From: Siphonodentalium dalli
Lineage: Eukaryota > Mollusca > Scaphopoda > Gadilida > Siphonodentaliidae
Length of the DNA: 64,000 bases
NCBI GenBank assembly: GCA_032622095.1
Contig: CP136063.1
Coordinates: 61,207,897-61,271,896, forward strand
Direction: 5' to 3'
The notes under the pieces were generated by a model, which was not told the origin of the DNA, ran no database searches, and saw nothing but the letters and a program-made list of their open reading frames with translations. How positions within the stretch are numbered: the stretch's first letter is position 1; the number at the start of each line of letters is the position of its first letter. Positions 12,605 through 24,078 of this stretch are shown here, piece by piece. Both the position numbers and the translations under genes were made by a program.

Positions 12605-13380
12605 AGCGGCGCAAATGAATTATGCAATGGTGCAGACCTGTGCAGTTGGAATGTCCCCAAGGTGGACCCTCCAACCAAACAGATGGGTCGATATTAGACT
12701 CCATATTCTTGTCCTTGGACGGTTTTTGGCCCAGTCCGCCTCTTTTCAGAAGTAACCCCAGTCACCAAACTGTACCCAGGCGCGAGTTTGGTATTTTGAG
12801 GCCTATCGTATTCTATACCCCATGCTGGTTTTATCAGGATTAGTTTGGTACATCTGATGGCTCACCATTATTCGACCCAGTGGAAGAACTTCATATACAC
12901 ATTTATTTTATACACATTTGCAATGCGCAAAATCTTTCATTTCATATATTACAACCTATTTGAAGACTTCATTGGCCATGTAAGAATTAAAAGAGACCAC
13001 TACGATTTGTCGATCTCTCAAATGTAATGTACAATTTCCGCCTCTCACTATAATCGCACTATAAATACAAGTGTCCTTCGTCTGCGAAGAAAATGCGTAC
13101 ACGATCCGCGCTACAGTCATGTCATTTTATTCCTCATTATTGGATAATGAACTTGTCGCTTGACACCTCTTGCCCCCCAACAACCCGGTTCTACCTGGCA
13201 GTCAAAATTGGGCTCGTCTATTAATAATTTACGCAGTAACTTTTTTAACCACGTCGTTTTAAGAAAACTGTTTACCGACTGTGTCGACTCTTCTATATAG
13301 TGAAAAAGATAAGTAAGATTTATTTGTTGATTATATATATATATCGTTTTTCGTTTCCAGCTAACATGCAACATATATCA
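12605..13380. other. hAT-related repeat fragment, then unassigned sequence
   Basis: 12605-12680 carries 'gcaaatgaattatgcaa' and 'cagttggaatgtccccaaggtgga', matching the right part of the hAT-type element near 40495-40590. The MITE at 12384 thus interrupts an older hAT fragment. Nothing else recognised. Confidence 0.5.
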
Positions 13381-13382
13381 TG

Positions 13383-13445
13383 ATAATAATAATATATAGC
13401 ATTTGTATAGCGCTTCATCCCTGGTGTAGCTCGAAGAAAAAACTC
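13383..13445. repeat. ATAATAATA-led repeat fragment
   Basis: The phrase ATAATAATAATATATAGCAT followed by TTGTATAGCGCTTCATCC resembles a short dispersed repeat often seen in aquatic invertebrate genomes. No pol III promoter or flanking duplication can be assigned. Confidence 0.35.
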
Positions 13446-14033
13446 AGAAAAAGGTCCAGTATTATCTACATGTTCGAGAACAGAATCCCATATACGACTT
13501 AATATGATGTGCTTTCGTTTCCATCCAACAAGGATAGCCTCCCTCCTAATATATTCCGTAACATGTTCCCATAGGTTACACGGATTTTTATGAAATTTTC
13601 CACATATGTTTACTGGTACTATGGACGCAATATGTGAGATTCATATTTCTGTGAGTGGCGTTTAGTGGCCACAGTAAATGTGTTTTTCCGTTGACATGTG
13701 TATTCGTGTAAGATGCTGTGAGCCATATTGGGATGTCATGCATCGCATGTTAACCAAATTTAGGGATGGACCTCCTGCACGCTGGCTGTAGCCCATTTAA
13801 TTTCCTCAAATCAACGATCCATCTTGGGATTATTTAAGTCCGATTATCTGCGATATGGACATCACATCAAAAGGCAGTAAAAGTGAAAGAAACAACGTAA
13901 TGACTGTGACACAAGTTTGATTTTTCCAATAATAACATTCAACTCTGACATATGGTTCCTAGATCTAATGGATATAATACACAACTCATTAACGGTACGC
14001 GCCACCAATAAGGCCTGATCTAGTTTTAATATC
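13446..14033. other. Non-coding, no feature recognised
   Basis: No convincing open frame or repeat. Confidence 0.4.
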
Positions 14034-14450
14034 ATGAACCTAATAGACACCATCGACTATGAGAAACCACATATCCAAGAATCAGATGGAATAGCCCAAT
14101 TTAAACAAATGACCACATGCTCACAACCGAACGTACTAAAAGCAATTGCCCATTATTTTGTCTACCATAGACTTGCCAAAAAGGGAAAATGGCAACCTAG
14201 TGACCAACTGCTAGACAGAATACGCGACCAGACGAATGCAAATTCACAATAGTATGAATAAAACCAAACTCGATGCAAATCATATAACTACAATATTGTG
14301 TGTGTCAAGACCAGAAATGATCATATGAATACATGTTCTTTCACCACATTGTTATATATTATGTTTCTTTATTATGTATTTATACACTTGACCATATTTG
14401 GTGTGAAGGTGTAATAAATTAATTGATTTATTGAATTGATTGATCTAATA
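14034..14450 (+). repeat. Probable LINE 3' end
   Basis: A 72-codon frame (14034-14252) could be a retrotransposon C-terminus. About 150 bp further lies 'cacttgaccatatttggtgtgaaggtgtaataaatt', ending in ATTGATTTATTGAATTGATT, the short-period tail typical of CR1/L2-like LINE 3' ends. A second copy of the same tail occurs at 46470-46525, which supports dispersal. The family assignment is inferred from the tail only. Confidence 0.5.
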
Positions 14451-15654
14451 CTAACAAGTTATGGAAATTTTCAAGAAAATCTGTCAAACACATCGGGAAC
14501 TTTTATACCAAATATATTACGGGGACTGTGTTTGTAATATGGGAGTATTTCTTGATTCATCTAGAATTAAATAATGTCTATATATATATATGATGACACT
14601 ATATTGCTCATCGTTTTCGGCATTCTATGCACTTATTTTATAATAGCCCTATTTAATGGTACTAAAACAAATAATTGAATTGAAATTGAAGTAGTTTATT
14701 TCACAGAATAACAGAATGGAAATAGTCTCACATATACGGGTCTAAAATATATGTATCTAGGCTCTATATAATTAAGGCGATCTTTCTCGTATCGTGGACG
14801 ATAAACAATCGCAAGCATAATATTTGCTATAAAACAATGGACAAACATTTCAAATATCTCATAATTGGCACGTGGGTCTTAACTGGGAAATCACAGAGAA
14901 AACACAAAGTACTTTATTAATGGGGTTTGTTTATTTGTTAATATGTCGGCATATTGTGTGATACAGCAAAATGATTATTGATGACTTGTACTATACATTA
15001 TAATGTGTCGACCGCCAAACGTGCTATATCATATTGTTGTAAGAAAGTCTGGACACTACTCAAAACAAATTGTATATATTTGCTTAGTTCTGACACGTGA
15101 AATGTCCATTTTGAGTTCCAAACAAAATCATGAGAGAGGAATCATAGTAAATTATTTCATTTCTAAATTTTACAGGCATGGTGAATATCACTTTTTCTTT
15201 CAATATGGAAGGGAACCGAACCACGGGAGTGGTTGAGGTTGGGTCCATTGGACCCGTGGATCTGCTCATGGTATGTCTATTTCTGCATGATACAGTGGAA
15301 ATACAGATCGTGTGTTTAATTTCTTAAATTCTGTGCGAACAATTGAAAACATCGGGAAAATAACTTACCACGGAAAGTAATTTTGAGGGCATATATGAAG
15401 TATATCAATATTTTGTTGTATTTCTCAACATATATATTGTGCCTCCTCCCAAATTAAGCAGACAAAATAAGCTTGTTTTGTTCGACACTCGCGGTTCTGG
15501 GTTCGCGAATTATCCTGGGACAATCGGAACCATGTGCGTCTAAAAATGTTATGATTAAAGTGATGTGAAACCCCCCCCCCCCCATTCCGAATGGAATAAC
15601 AAATAGTTATGCCAAAATAGGTTATTTTCATAAATTTGATTCCAAACAATCAGA
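14451..15654. other. Non-coding, no feature recognised
   Basis: AT-rich, with a C13 homopolymer at about 15570-15583. No supported gene or repeat. Confidence 0.4.
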
Positions 15655-16527
15655 AAACAGGGTCAATGTTATAACCGAAATATACTCATAGTCCAGTGCA
15701 TGGTTTTACCCAGAACTAATTGCAACATAATTGTTTTTTGCTGGAATTGGTGCATATACCCTCCGTAAACAACACACTAAAAATCGGCAAAAATCGGAAA
15801 AAGGTAAATTAGTGAATTTTGTGAAAAAAAAATTGGGAAAGTTTGGTCAAATCATCAATATATGGATTTACATGAATGTATATAAAAAATTCAAATTTAC
15901 AAGTACTACAAATATCATGCCTATTTTGTCGACCACATTTTCCTGAATCCAGAACTAGAAACAATTCCCAGATCCCTTAAGTATTTTTCGAGTTGTGTGC
16001 TTTCAAAAACGCGAGTTTACCTGATTTTGGAGCCTTAATTTCGCAGAATGAGCCAAATGCCGTATTATATGGTTAATTATTAAAAAAAAACTAGTGCCAA
16101 ATTAATGACTTTTTCACTGTTTTAGTAATTTCCTCACTAGAGTAAACACAAAATATGATTAATATTTGCATAAGGAGAATAAAATATTCTCAAACAAAAT
16201 GTGTGTTCCATTGTATGCGGGACTTAGCCAAATTTGCCTTGACACATGAGGATGACACAATACACATCCTACTTGTAGGATTTGTGCATTTGATTGTTTT
16301 TATAAACATCCATGAAAATCCATAAATTGATGATTTGACCAAATTTCCCCAAATTTATTTCACGAAATTCACCAATTTCCCTTTTTCCGATTTTTGCCGA
16401 TTTTTAGTATGTTGTTTATGGAGGGTTTATGTACTTACTCCAGAAAAAAATAATTATGTTGCAATTAGTTCCGGGTTTGGCATTTTTTCTCATAAATTCA
16501 CTGGACTCATATCAATGACTGTTATTA
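15655..16527. mobile_element. Foldback-type element with ~270-bp inverted arms
   Basis: 15680-15945 and 16318-16515 are inverted copies of each other. For example, AACTAATTGCAACATAATT near 15713 matches its complement near 16455, and CTAAAAATCGGCAAAAATCG near 15778 matches its complement near 16390. The 'tagtccagtgca' and 'cactggactca' ends lie at about 15690 and 16512, and weaker pairing continues outward to the stated limits. The loop is non-coding. I could not fix a target-site duplication. Confidence 0.75.
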
Positions 16528-17109
16528 AGCATTGCATCACGTAATGTTTTATGGCGTAATCTTTGCAGCAGGAAAATATCAGTGTGCAATTTTACCTGAT
16601 ATTTTCTTGCAGATATTCTCTTGCAGCTTCATGACGTGTACGCGCCCTAAGCGTTATTTCCGGATGATTCTTAATAAAGTCAAAAACCAGATGATTCTGA
16701 TCATATTACAAAAAGTTTAATCTTTACAACATTTTCACGGAACAATTTGTGAAGGCCCTTTAAATTGGAGATTTTGCATGCATGCTTCCAGCTCCTCCGG
16801 GATTAAGTCAACATACATAAACATAATTTCTCTTAGACAGTGGATCCTTTGCATGTATATAAATTCACCATTATATTCAAACGGTGTCCTCTCGTTGGAG
16901 AGATATAAATTTAGTAGCACAGCTTCACGGATAAGATATATCAGAACCAGATGTATCCTGGGTTTGTTTTCAGCGAATTATCCTAAAGCCAATGTTGTTA
17001 CAATTATATGTGTGATGGGGATACGGTGTTATCTGACAAGGTGATTAAGGACTGACCTGGGACGCGTAAATAGGGCCACGGCTTTCTGTCAAATATAAAC
17101 ATCTTTTTG
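16528..17109. other. Non-coding, probably 3' part of the CACTA-type element
   Basis: No open frame. It lies downstream of the transposase stop and may be its 3' untranslated and terminal region, but no CACT-type terminal repeat could be located. Confidence 0.35.
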
Positions 17110-18528
17110 TCACTCCATTTCAATGTTGTTAGGAGAGCAGCATGCATATACAGTCAGCTGTGAGTCGCTGGCTGCAGACCCTTCAAGATACACACATACT
17201 TGTTTTATTTCTCTAACGTCTATAGCCACCTTCTTAGAAGTGGAAGAATGCATTGGCCGGCAAAAAGCCAACATGTGTTTCATTTGAAAGTCTTGTGTGT
17301 TGTCATTAAATGGGAACAACTGTTCTGATCTTTCTTCCAACATTGAAACTACGGCCAGCACATTTCTCTCCGAGTGAACTTGGTCGTTATATAGGATGAA
17401 TTGTTCGATTTGGCCAATGTTGTCATCAGAGAATATCACAGTAAAATTATTTCTGACACTGACGCGCGAATAGTCTCTGGAATGCACGATTTTTCCTTTC
17501 AGACACAACCGCTTGAACAGACCGATGCGGCCAATGGGTACCGCATCAATGTAATCCGACAATGCATTGAATATGTCCGTCGATACACGATTGATGTCAA
17601 GTGTTACAATCAGTCCCAATGCACAACATCCGACGAAAAGCTCTGTTTTATTTTTGGAATCATTGCTGTTGATGTTTCTGATAAATTCATTGAATTTTGT
17701 GTTGGAGTTAACATCAACAAATTCTTTCCTCAGTGCCGATAACCCGTGTATTATCGAAAACGAATCAATTATTTGAGAATAAACGCAGTGGGAGCCCCTT
17801 ATCAACTTTAGCAAAAAACCATTCGCATCTTCGAATGGAAAACACGAATAAGCCCACAGTGGGCCCAGTCGGCGGACATTGTCTGTTAGATGTAGCAAGA
17901 AATGAATATTTAATGTCTGAAAGCGTTCCTGGTACAATTCGGAGAAAATTGCCACAAAATTTTCTAAAAGGTCCTCAGCATAATCTAATTCCAGAGGGCT
18001 AATTGACGTCTTCAGAATAATGTATATCGCTTCGCTCAACATCAAGAAGTGTTCATATCTCGGCTGGCTTATTATGCCCTTAAGTATGACTGGTCCATAA
18101 TATAAGAGAAAAGATTTGTATTCCGACGCTTTCCAATATTTGATGTCTGACAGGCCACGTGGGGCTCGCTTAATAAATAATGGAGGCTTCATATGACGCA
18201 TCAGAGAACTCACTTCTTCCGATTTTGTGTGCGATGAGTACTGTTGTTTGGAAAATTCCTTTGAAAACCACAATGATATAAGTCTTTTGGTAATGCCCAA
18301 AAGAACGCAATGCATATAGTCAATGCAGTCCCCTTTGACAAAATCATACGCGCAAAGTTCCGTTAATATACATGGTCCTTTTAAACCTTTTCTGTGTTTT
18401 TTGTTTTTTTCATGCCCTTTCTGGACACAGTCGGCACAACCCGCGTGCGTTCGTCCTGGTGATGTGGGACCGTCAAACTTGAACGGAAATACGTGCGACC
18501 GACCTTTACCCGACACACCAGTCTGTCC
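17110..18528 (-). pseudogene. CACTA/EnSpm-type transposase, C-terminal portion
   Basis: About 473 codons, minus strand, homologous in style to the transposase_21/DUF4218-type proteins of CACTA (EnSpm/CMC) DNA transposons found in animals. Seen in order: TGVSGKGRSHVFPF just after the break, CADC, ILTELCAYDFVKGDCIDYMH (the conserved D-x-MH region), GITKRLISLW, PPLFIKRAPRGLSDIKYWKA, and LLYYGPVILKG, then a variable C-terminus. It acts in the nucleus, cutting and joining transposon ends. The open frame runs on to 18594, but 18531-18594 belongs to an inserted element, so that start is artificial. The N-terminal half lies beyond the nested insertions at 35809-37109. The C-terminal part itself has no internal stop. 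Confidence 0.8.
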
Positions 18529-18530
18529 CA

Positions 18531-19410
18531 ATAAGCGAGTTGCCAATCTCGACCGGAAGCTCCGCCATTTTGATATGACGTATTTGTCCCTCATGTTTTT
18601 CCAGCGTCGTTATCTTGTTTTCGATTCGCGATGCCTGCGTTTCTGTTAGATCTTATTTGTCTCTGCGATAACAATGGTCCCTGTGGGTTGACAATAATTT
18701 TGTGGTTATTTTAATCTATAGTACACAGGTTTTTTAAAGACAGGAATATAATAATAACTAATTATTATGTTGAGATGCCTTTGTATTTCAAGCCTATATA
18801 CGGTAGCAAAATGTACGATTGTCGTGCATGTGCTGAATATATTTCTCTCGATCACTCTTTCTTATAGCATATAGGAATGGTCGACAACTATTAGACCATG
18901 TCGTTAATTTCTACTCTGGCTACGCACGTAGCATTGGGAACTTTGTTATGTTCTGACGTGGAACTTCATATATATTTGTAGCATTCAACAAACGAAGCAG
19001 GGAATATATTTCTTTGTTAATGTACATGTTCCTTGATAATTTGTTCACAGTAGGGACCATCGTACCCGGAATAACATGAACACGTACCCATTATTTGAAG
19101 TTATGGATTATGATATATATACAGATATAATCAGAGTAGCGATTCGTGGCATGCATTTTACCAGACACAAGGTGGGGGTGGGTGAATATGCATGGGTGTG
19201 TCGGGGCCGGAAAAATGAGTAATGAATTTTTTGTCCTACACTGAAATTTACTCACATAATGTGAGTCACATTGTCCTTTATTAATCTTATATAGACTCAT
19301 ATACAATTTAGAACACATTTAACTCCACATGGGCCGGGGTATATATATATGGTCTGAGGTTCCAATATATAGCGGTATAAATGCATGCAAGCACTCTGCC
19401 AAACATGACT
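18531..19410. repeat. Left arm of the foldback element
   Basis: Inverted relative to 35298-35808 (outer part) and 20735-21399 (inner part). Matching landmarks include GTACGATTGTCGTGCATGTG at about 18810 with its complement at 35540-35560, and GTGTGTCGGGGCCGGAAAA at 19196 with its complement at about 20919-20940. The right arm carries about 285 bp (about 21117-21395) absent here. Confidence 0.8.
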
Positions 19411-20734
19411 CAAAGTTGTCAAGTTTGTGCTTGCTATATCACTTGAGAAAGTGCGTTTGCCTATACATACATGTTTGTGTTATTTCGTTAGTGCACTGCC
19501 ACTGTTAAGAACGCGGGCTAACCGTTATACACGACTATATAAAGCAATATGAAATTGACATTATCGTGTCTATGTTTATGTATGTTGTTGTCAGTCATTG
19601 GACTCAATGAAAACACACCAAAAAAATTAAAATTATATTTTGTAACACACTTATCATAGTAAGATTACAGTTAGGTCAAGTATGGTATGGACGGTGATGC
19701 TGCATGACAATGTGACAAACCTGTTTTGGGGTTAGTTGGAGAGTTTACCTCATTAAAACTCAATATCGTACAGCATTCATGGGAAAATTATCGGGCAGAT
19801 CGAAAATTCAAACATGAGTCAGTATAAGTGAAGGTTTTATTGAGTAAGTTATATGTGGCGGCGAATGAAGGAGTCAAATTAATACCTCTATAATGAATAG
19901 ATATATAGCTTACCCAACTAAATTGTTCTTACATATTTTTAACTTGTGATATCATTTGTTTTTTTAATTAATAATAAAAGTATGACCTGACTCAGTTATC
20001 ATTGTCATGGAACCTTATGGGCATAATATGGCTGAATGGGTTAACTCTCACAAAAAGGTGCTGAATTAGTGTACACAGGTTTTGAAAATGTCCTTTATTA
20101 TTCTTATATAGACTCATATATCTATATCATTTAGAACACATGTATAACTCCATGTGGGTCCTTTATTAGTCCTCGGTACACATGTTTTTTAAATCTCGTT
20201 CTAAATGACGTTTAGTTTTCATGACCGTCATGAGTTCTGTTAGAGAATAATTGTTTACGTTCCAATGATCATTGAAATCAATTGAAAACAATTGACTGAA
20301 TAGAAGATGGCTGCCAGACTTTCAGAAACACAGTTTAATGAACGGTGTTAGTGCCGACCAGAAACCATGTGTACCCTTGTGTACCTTTCAGCACATTTAC
20401 AAACCATGTGTACCTTTCAGCAGCTTATTTGGTGAGAGTGACCCTTCAGCCATAATATGGCTTTAGCCCCGTAAAATTGTTATCCCAGTGTGACAGACGT
20501 ATATACGGTACTATATACAGACGGAGTAATTATAATTATAATGCAAAATGTAAACATGGGGTTTAATCCATGGAGTGCCAACTCGTCCTTCCAGGCACCA
20601 AACCATAGTTTATAGCTGCACACTGACTGGCCCTGGACCTCCAATCAGTCACCACACCACAATACACACAATATTACTTAATTCACACCCAAGGAATGAA
20701 TCTGATGTGAATTCCATTGGCAATTTCGAGTTAT
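19411..20734. other. Loop of the foldback element, non-coding
   Basis: No coding sequence. A ~70-bp stretch of the left arm ('tcctttattaatcttatatagactcata', 19273) recurs directly at 20091-20160 with its 'ttagaacacat..aactcca' end, so part of the arm has been duplicated inside the loop. Confidence 0.55.
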
Positions 20735-21399
20735 ATCTGCCAGAATGCTTGTATTTGTACCGCTATTAGATCCTAAGACCATGTATAGACCCCCCCCCCC
20801 CCGACATGCAGTTAAATATGCTCTAAATGATATGTATATATTCATGTATATATTCCATATACGGTTAATAAAGGACAGCATGAGTAAATTTCAGCGTAAA
20901 AACTAAATTGCATCACTCACCTTTTCCGGCCCTGACACACCCACCCACCATCTTGTGTCTGGAGAAAAACAATCTGCAGACCCCCCCCCCCCCCCACCTC
21001 TTGTCAGGGAGGTTATATTTGGCTAGATCATTGCATGTCATGAATCTCTACTCTGACTACATCCGTATAGAGATCATAATTCACCAGTTCAAATCACGTT
21101 CATGTTCTGCCCGGGAAGTTTATAACATTGACAAAAACATTGCAGCTATAATATATTTATCAGGTAATACCTGTTCCTCGGTAATAATAATGTACCGGTA
21201 TTCTACAGTAACTATATGTCCAAGCTCGAGATTGCATGCATGAACTTTGTCAAATTGTTGAGCCAAGTGCCCAAGTCTGATGTGCAGTATTGTGCACCCC
21301 TTGCAGTCGTGGAATTTATTCCGGCTAATCAATGCAATGTTTATTGCGATATCGACTCACAAACGTGGCAAACAAATCATGTAATCTGAAATTGATACC
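20735..21399. repeat. Right arm of the foldback element, inner part
   Basis: Inverted match to about 19054-19410, with a ~285-bp extra segment at about 21117-21395 next to the Polinton. The arm resumes on the far side of the Polinton at 35298. Confidence 0.7.
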
Positions 21400-21405
21400 A
21401 TGGTC
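21400..21405. repeat. Polinton target-site duplication, left copy
   Basis: ATGGTC, identical to 35298-35303. The undisturbed left arm of the foldback element has GGACCAT (complement) at about 19046-19053, confirming that this hexamer was the pre-insertion target. Confidence 0.9.
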
Positions 21406-21908
21406 AGTAGTGTATAAGAATATCTAATTCGTATACTCTATAGAATTAAAGGTATTGTAAGTCATACTAAGCAAACTATTTCTAGGCAGATGGTTATAGT
21501 AAGTAAACTATTTCTAGGCAGATGGTATAGTAAGCAAACTATTTCTAGGCAGATGGTATAGTAAGCAAACTATTTCTAGGCAGATGGTATAGTAAGCAAA
21601 CTATTTCTAGGCAGATGATATAGTCAGGCTAACTAGTAACTATTTGAAGGATTAGTACGCATGATTGAATACATGTATTGATATGTAGGTTAGTTATGAT
21701 AGGATAGTCCTAAATGAGATGAATTATTCGCTAGTGAATAACCTCGTGCATGTAAAAAACCACAAGGCTAAAACACATGGAATATTTGTTAGTTTCGGAA
21801 CTGTTTCTTCGTTAATGTAGATTTGTAGGTAACACTATTCGATCTCATAAAACTCGATATTACAGAGTCTTGTAGAAATCGAAATGTGGAATCCAACACT
21901 TTAGTTCC
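21406..21908. repeat. Polinton terminal inverted repeat, left
   Basis: ~503 bp, complementary to 34793-35297 with few mismatches, from AGTAGTGTATAAG to CACTTTAGTTCC. Protein-primed polymerases of this kind initiate at such termini, so the ends are the presumed replication origins. Confidence 0.9.
21464..21626. repeat. 31-bp tandem repeat in the left terminal repeat, 5 copies
   Basis: The unit GTAAGCAAACTATTTCTAGG continues CAGATGGTATA; five copies, the first with an extra base. The same array occurs inverted in the other terminal repeat. Confidence 0.95.
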
Positions 21909-22002
21909 TTTAATGAATATTAATAATATATATCATAAACAAACACAATTATATCAATTTTTTGATCAATATTAAATACAAAATAAAACAAACATAATCA
22001 AA
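21909..22002. other. Short AT-rich 3' region of the late gene block
   Basis: Lies between the terminal repeat and the last minus-strand gene; it presumably holds the transcript end. Confidence 0.4.
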
Positions 22003-22260
22003 TCAATCTTTTTTAAGATATGGACAGTCTGGTCTTAAATGATCTCCGTTACATTCATAACATCTAACACGAGTCTTTTTAAATTTATCAGCTGAATTCA
22101 ATTTAGATATCCTATACAAAATTTTAGCATTTTTATCAGCTAATATTGAAATTTGTTGTCCTATCTCTTCTATATCAGCCAAATTATCTAAAAGTTTTAT
22201 TTTTAAACTCCCTCTGTTCTTTCCTTTCTGAGAAACTTCGAATTCACTTTCAGAAGACAT
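22003..22260 (-). CDS. Small CCHC zinc-knuckle protein of the Polinton
   Basis: An 85-codon frame from the ATG at 22260 (context AAAATG); an in-frame upstream ATG at 22290 would add ten residues but sits in a less likely context. The N-terminus is charged (SSESEFEV). A helical middle follows, and the C-terminus has CYECNGDHLRPDC, a C-x2-C-x4-H-x4-C zinc knuckle of the kind that binds single-stranded nucleic acid in retroviral Gag proteins. It is the last gene of the late block, 54 bp after the protease. A role in genome binding during assembly is an inference from the knuckle. I do not recognise it as a standard Polinton core gene. Confidence 0.75.
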   Translation of the reverse strand: MSSESEFEVSQKGKNRGSLKIKLLDNLADIEEIGQQISILADKNAKILYRISKLNSADKFKKTRVRCYECNGDHLRPDCPYLKKD

Positions 22261-22313
22261 TTTGATTTTAAAAATATTATAAAAAAGCATTTCATTTATA
22301 GGAAGAAAAAAAA

Positions 22314-22766
22314 CTAAATATCGAACAACACGGGTAGATGTTGTTTACACCAATTATAAACGTAAGTATCATTATGAAAACCGGGTTTATTTAAAACGTA
22401 TAGACAGTCCAATCCTCTACAAGTATGATACAAATAATATAATACGAAATAACCACACAAAAAAGAAGATATATGTTGAATATAATTTGTACTATAATAC
22501 AATCTACCATATTTAGCTAACATAATTTTCAACTGCTCAGATGGAGGTAATCCGATAGGATCAAAATATATTATAAAATTATCATCGCGTTTCCATATAC
22601 ATATCCAATGTTCACCATCTAACCAAGATGGGTCAGTATTACAAATTAAACCTCTGTTCGGCTTAATAGTATCAGGTAATTCGTCCAAAGCATAAACGCC
22701 TATTATCATAGAATTCAAAACTGAGTCTGATTGTAATGCATCAGATATATCTAAGTTGCTCAACAT
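22314..22766 (-). CDS. PRO: Adenain/Ulp1-like cysteine protease (maturation protease)
   Basis: 150 codons from the ATG at 22766, four bases after the capsid gene's stop; the upstream extension of the frame begins only with GTG. The catalytic triad of the adenovirus protease/Ulp1 clan (C5/C48) is in the right order: His53 in GEHW, Asp69 in YFDPIG, Cys104 in SFLCGYF, with Gln97 a candidate for the oxyanion hole. The length is short, as is usual for Polinton proteases. In the related adenoviruses this enzyme cleaves capsid and core precursors during virion maturation, so its place directly behind the major capsid gene fits. Confidence 0.92.
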   Translation of the reverse strand: MLSNLDISDALQSDSVLNSMIIGVYALDELPDTIKPNRGLICNTDPSWLDGEHWICIWKRDDNFIIYFDPIGLPPSEQLKIMLAKYGRLYYSTNYIQHISSFLCGYFVLYYLYHTCRGLDCLYVLNKPGFHNDTYVYNWCKQHLPVLFDI

Positions 22767-22770
22767 AATG

Positions 22771-24078
22771 TTAAAATATTCCACCCGTGTAAACGCTACG
22801 TTCCCCGCTAATTTCTATAGAACTATCGTATTCGGCATATACTATTACATTTACTGTATCTGGTAAAGCTGTTGAAAATTTTGCACTTAACCGTGCACTA
22901 CCTCGCTGTTTTGGGTGCCAAACTAAACTATCAGCATTATGATCTGCAGTTAAATCAAAACCGAAAGTTGTAAAACCATTGGCATAATCAAAAAAGCTAA
23001 CTCTGAAAGATTGCTCGCAATATAATTTATTTATAGAATTCAAAAATGTGTAATATGAACCTACATATAAATCATCATCGAAAGTTTGTTCGTATTTATG
23101 CCCATTCACGGTTTTACCATTAACAGACAATTCCATTTCGTAGCAATCATAATGTTTAAAATTAAAAGGAGAAGATGCTATAGTACCATTAAATGCTGTA
23201 TTATCTACTAAAAATATTAACACTCTCTTAGGAAGAAATGGATCACCCAAAAACAAATCGTCTTTAATCAAGCTTAAAGTCCTAGGTGCTACGCTAAATG
23301 TTTTTAACGAAACTCTATCCAAAGGATATTGAGCATTGGTTCCACTTAATAACTTTTTGCTTATTTCATTTGAAGTGACATCACTTAACTCTACGGTTCG
23401 TACAAACAATTTAGTATCTGACAGCTCAATCTTATAATCACCAGCACTACCTTGTAAACAAAAAGTAGGCTTTGATCTATGCAGTCTGAGTTTTATGGGT
23501 ACGTTTGGAATTAACAATTTTGGTTGATTAAACATGTCCAAATGTAGTTTACCGCATAATTGAATTTTTTTTCCAATATTACCGTCTTTAATTATTCCAA
23601 GTAACTGCCTACCTCTGGGAATGTCTGCCGGTACATCATCCAAAGTCCCACCTTTCTGAGGTATAAATAAAGTTGTTCTCTCTAATTGATTTTCTCTTGT
23701 AGAACTTAAGAAAGTTTCTATGTAAGATCTATAAGCATAATATCGACCAACTCCACATTCTACACCGTTTAATAATAAATCAGCTCTCTCGAATAAAGAA
23801 TGAAGAAAATTATTTATTGGAAAAGCGTGCTGATCGCCTGCGAAAACGGTTCCATCGGTTTTCGATATTTTAACGTCGGTTTGCAAATAACTTTCCGAAA
23901 GATCAACATAATGTGCAGATGGAGACTCTAAAAAGAACTCTAGTACGTTACTATTTGAATAATTTGAATTCGATGGATGTTTCTCTGTAAATGAACCGTC
24001 TATTATAGTTACCACAGTAGGTGGAATTTCAAAAACATCCACCTCACTCTTAGAAACTGGACAGCTGTTGGGATTCAT
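22771..24078 (-). CDS. MCP: Major capsid protein (double jelly-roll type)
   Basis: 435 codons. The ATG at 24078 directly abuts the stop of the gene upstream (TAAATG), which fixes the start. The sequence resembles the hexon-like major capsid proteins of Polintons and adintoviruses: an N-terminal YVDLSESYLQTDVKI strand region, FERADLLLNGVECG followed by YAYRSYIETFLS, a central run of beta-strand-like segments, and a C-terminal VIVYAEYDSSIEI. Such proteins form the pseudo-hexagonal capsomers of icosahedral virions. The double jelly-roll fold is inferred from family knowledge and cannot be read directly. The frame is intact. Confidence 0.88.
   Translation of the reverse strand: MNPNSCPVSKSEVDVFEIPPTVVTIIDGSFTEKHPSNSNYSNSNVLEFFLESPSAHYVDLSESYLQTDVKISKTDGTVFAGDQHAFPINNFLHSLFERADLLLNGVECGVGRYYAYRSYIETFLSSTRENQLERTTLFIPQKGGTLDDVPADIPRGRQLLGIIKDGNIGKKIQLCGKLHLDMFNQPKLLIPNVPIKLRLHRSKPTFCLQGSAGDYKIELSDTKLFVRTVELSDVTSNEISKKLLSGTNAQYPLDRVSLKTFSVAPRTLSLIKDDLFLGDPFLPKRVLIFLVDNTAFNGTIASSPFNFKHYDCYEMELSVNGKTVNGHKYEQTFDDDLYVGSYYTFLNSINKLYCEQSFRVSFFDYANGFTTFGFDLTADHNADSLVWHPKQRGSARLSAKFSTALPDTVNVIVYAEYDSSIEISGERSVYTGGIF

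Noticed and set aside
18529-18594. N-terminal start of the 494-codon transposase frame
   Set aside because: These codons are the terminus of the inserted foldback element, also present inverted at 35740-35810; the real upstream part is at 35809-37109.
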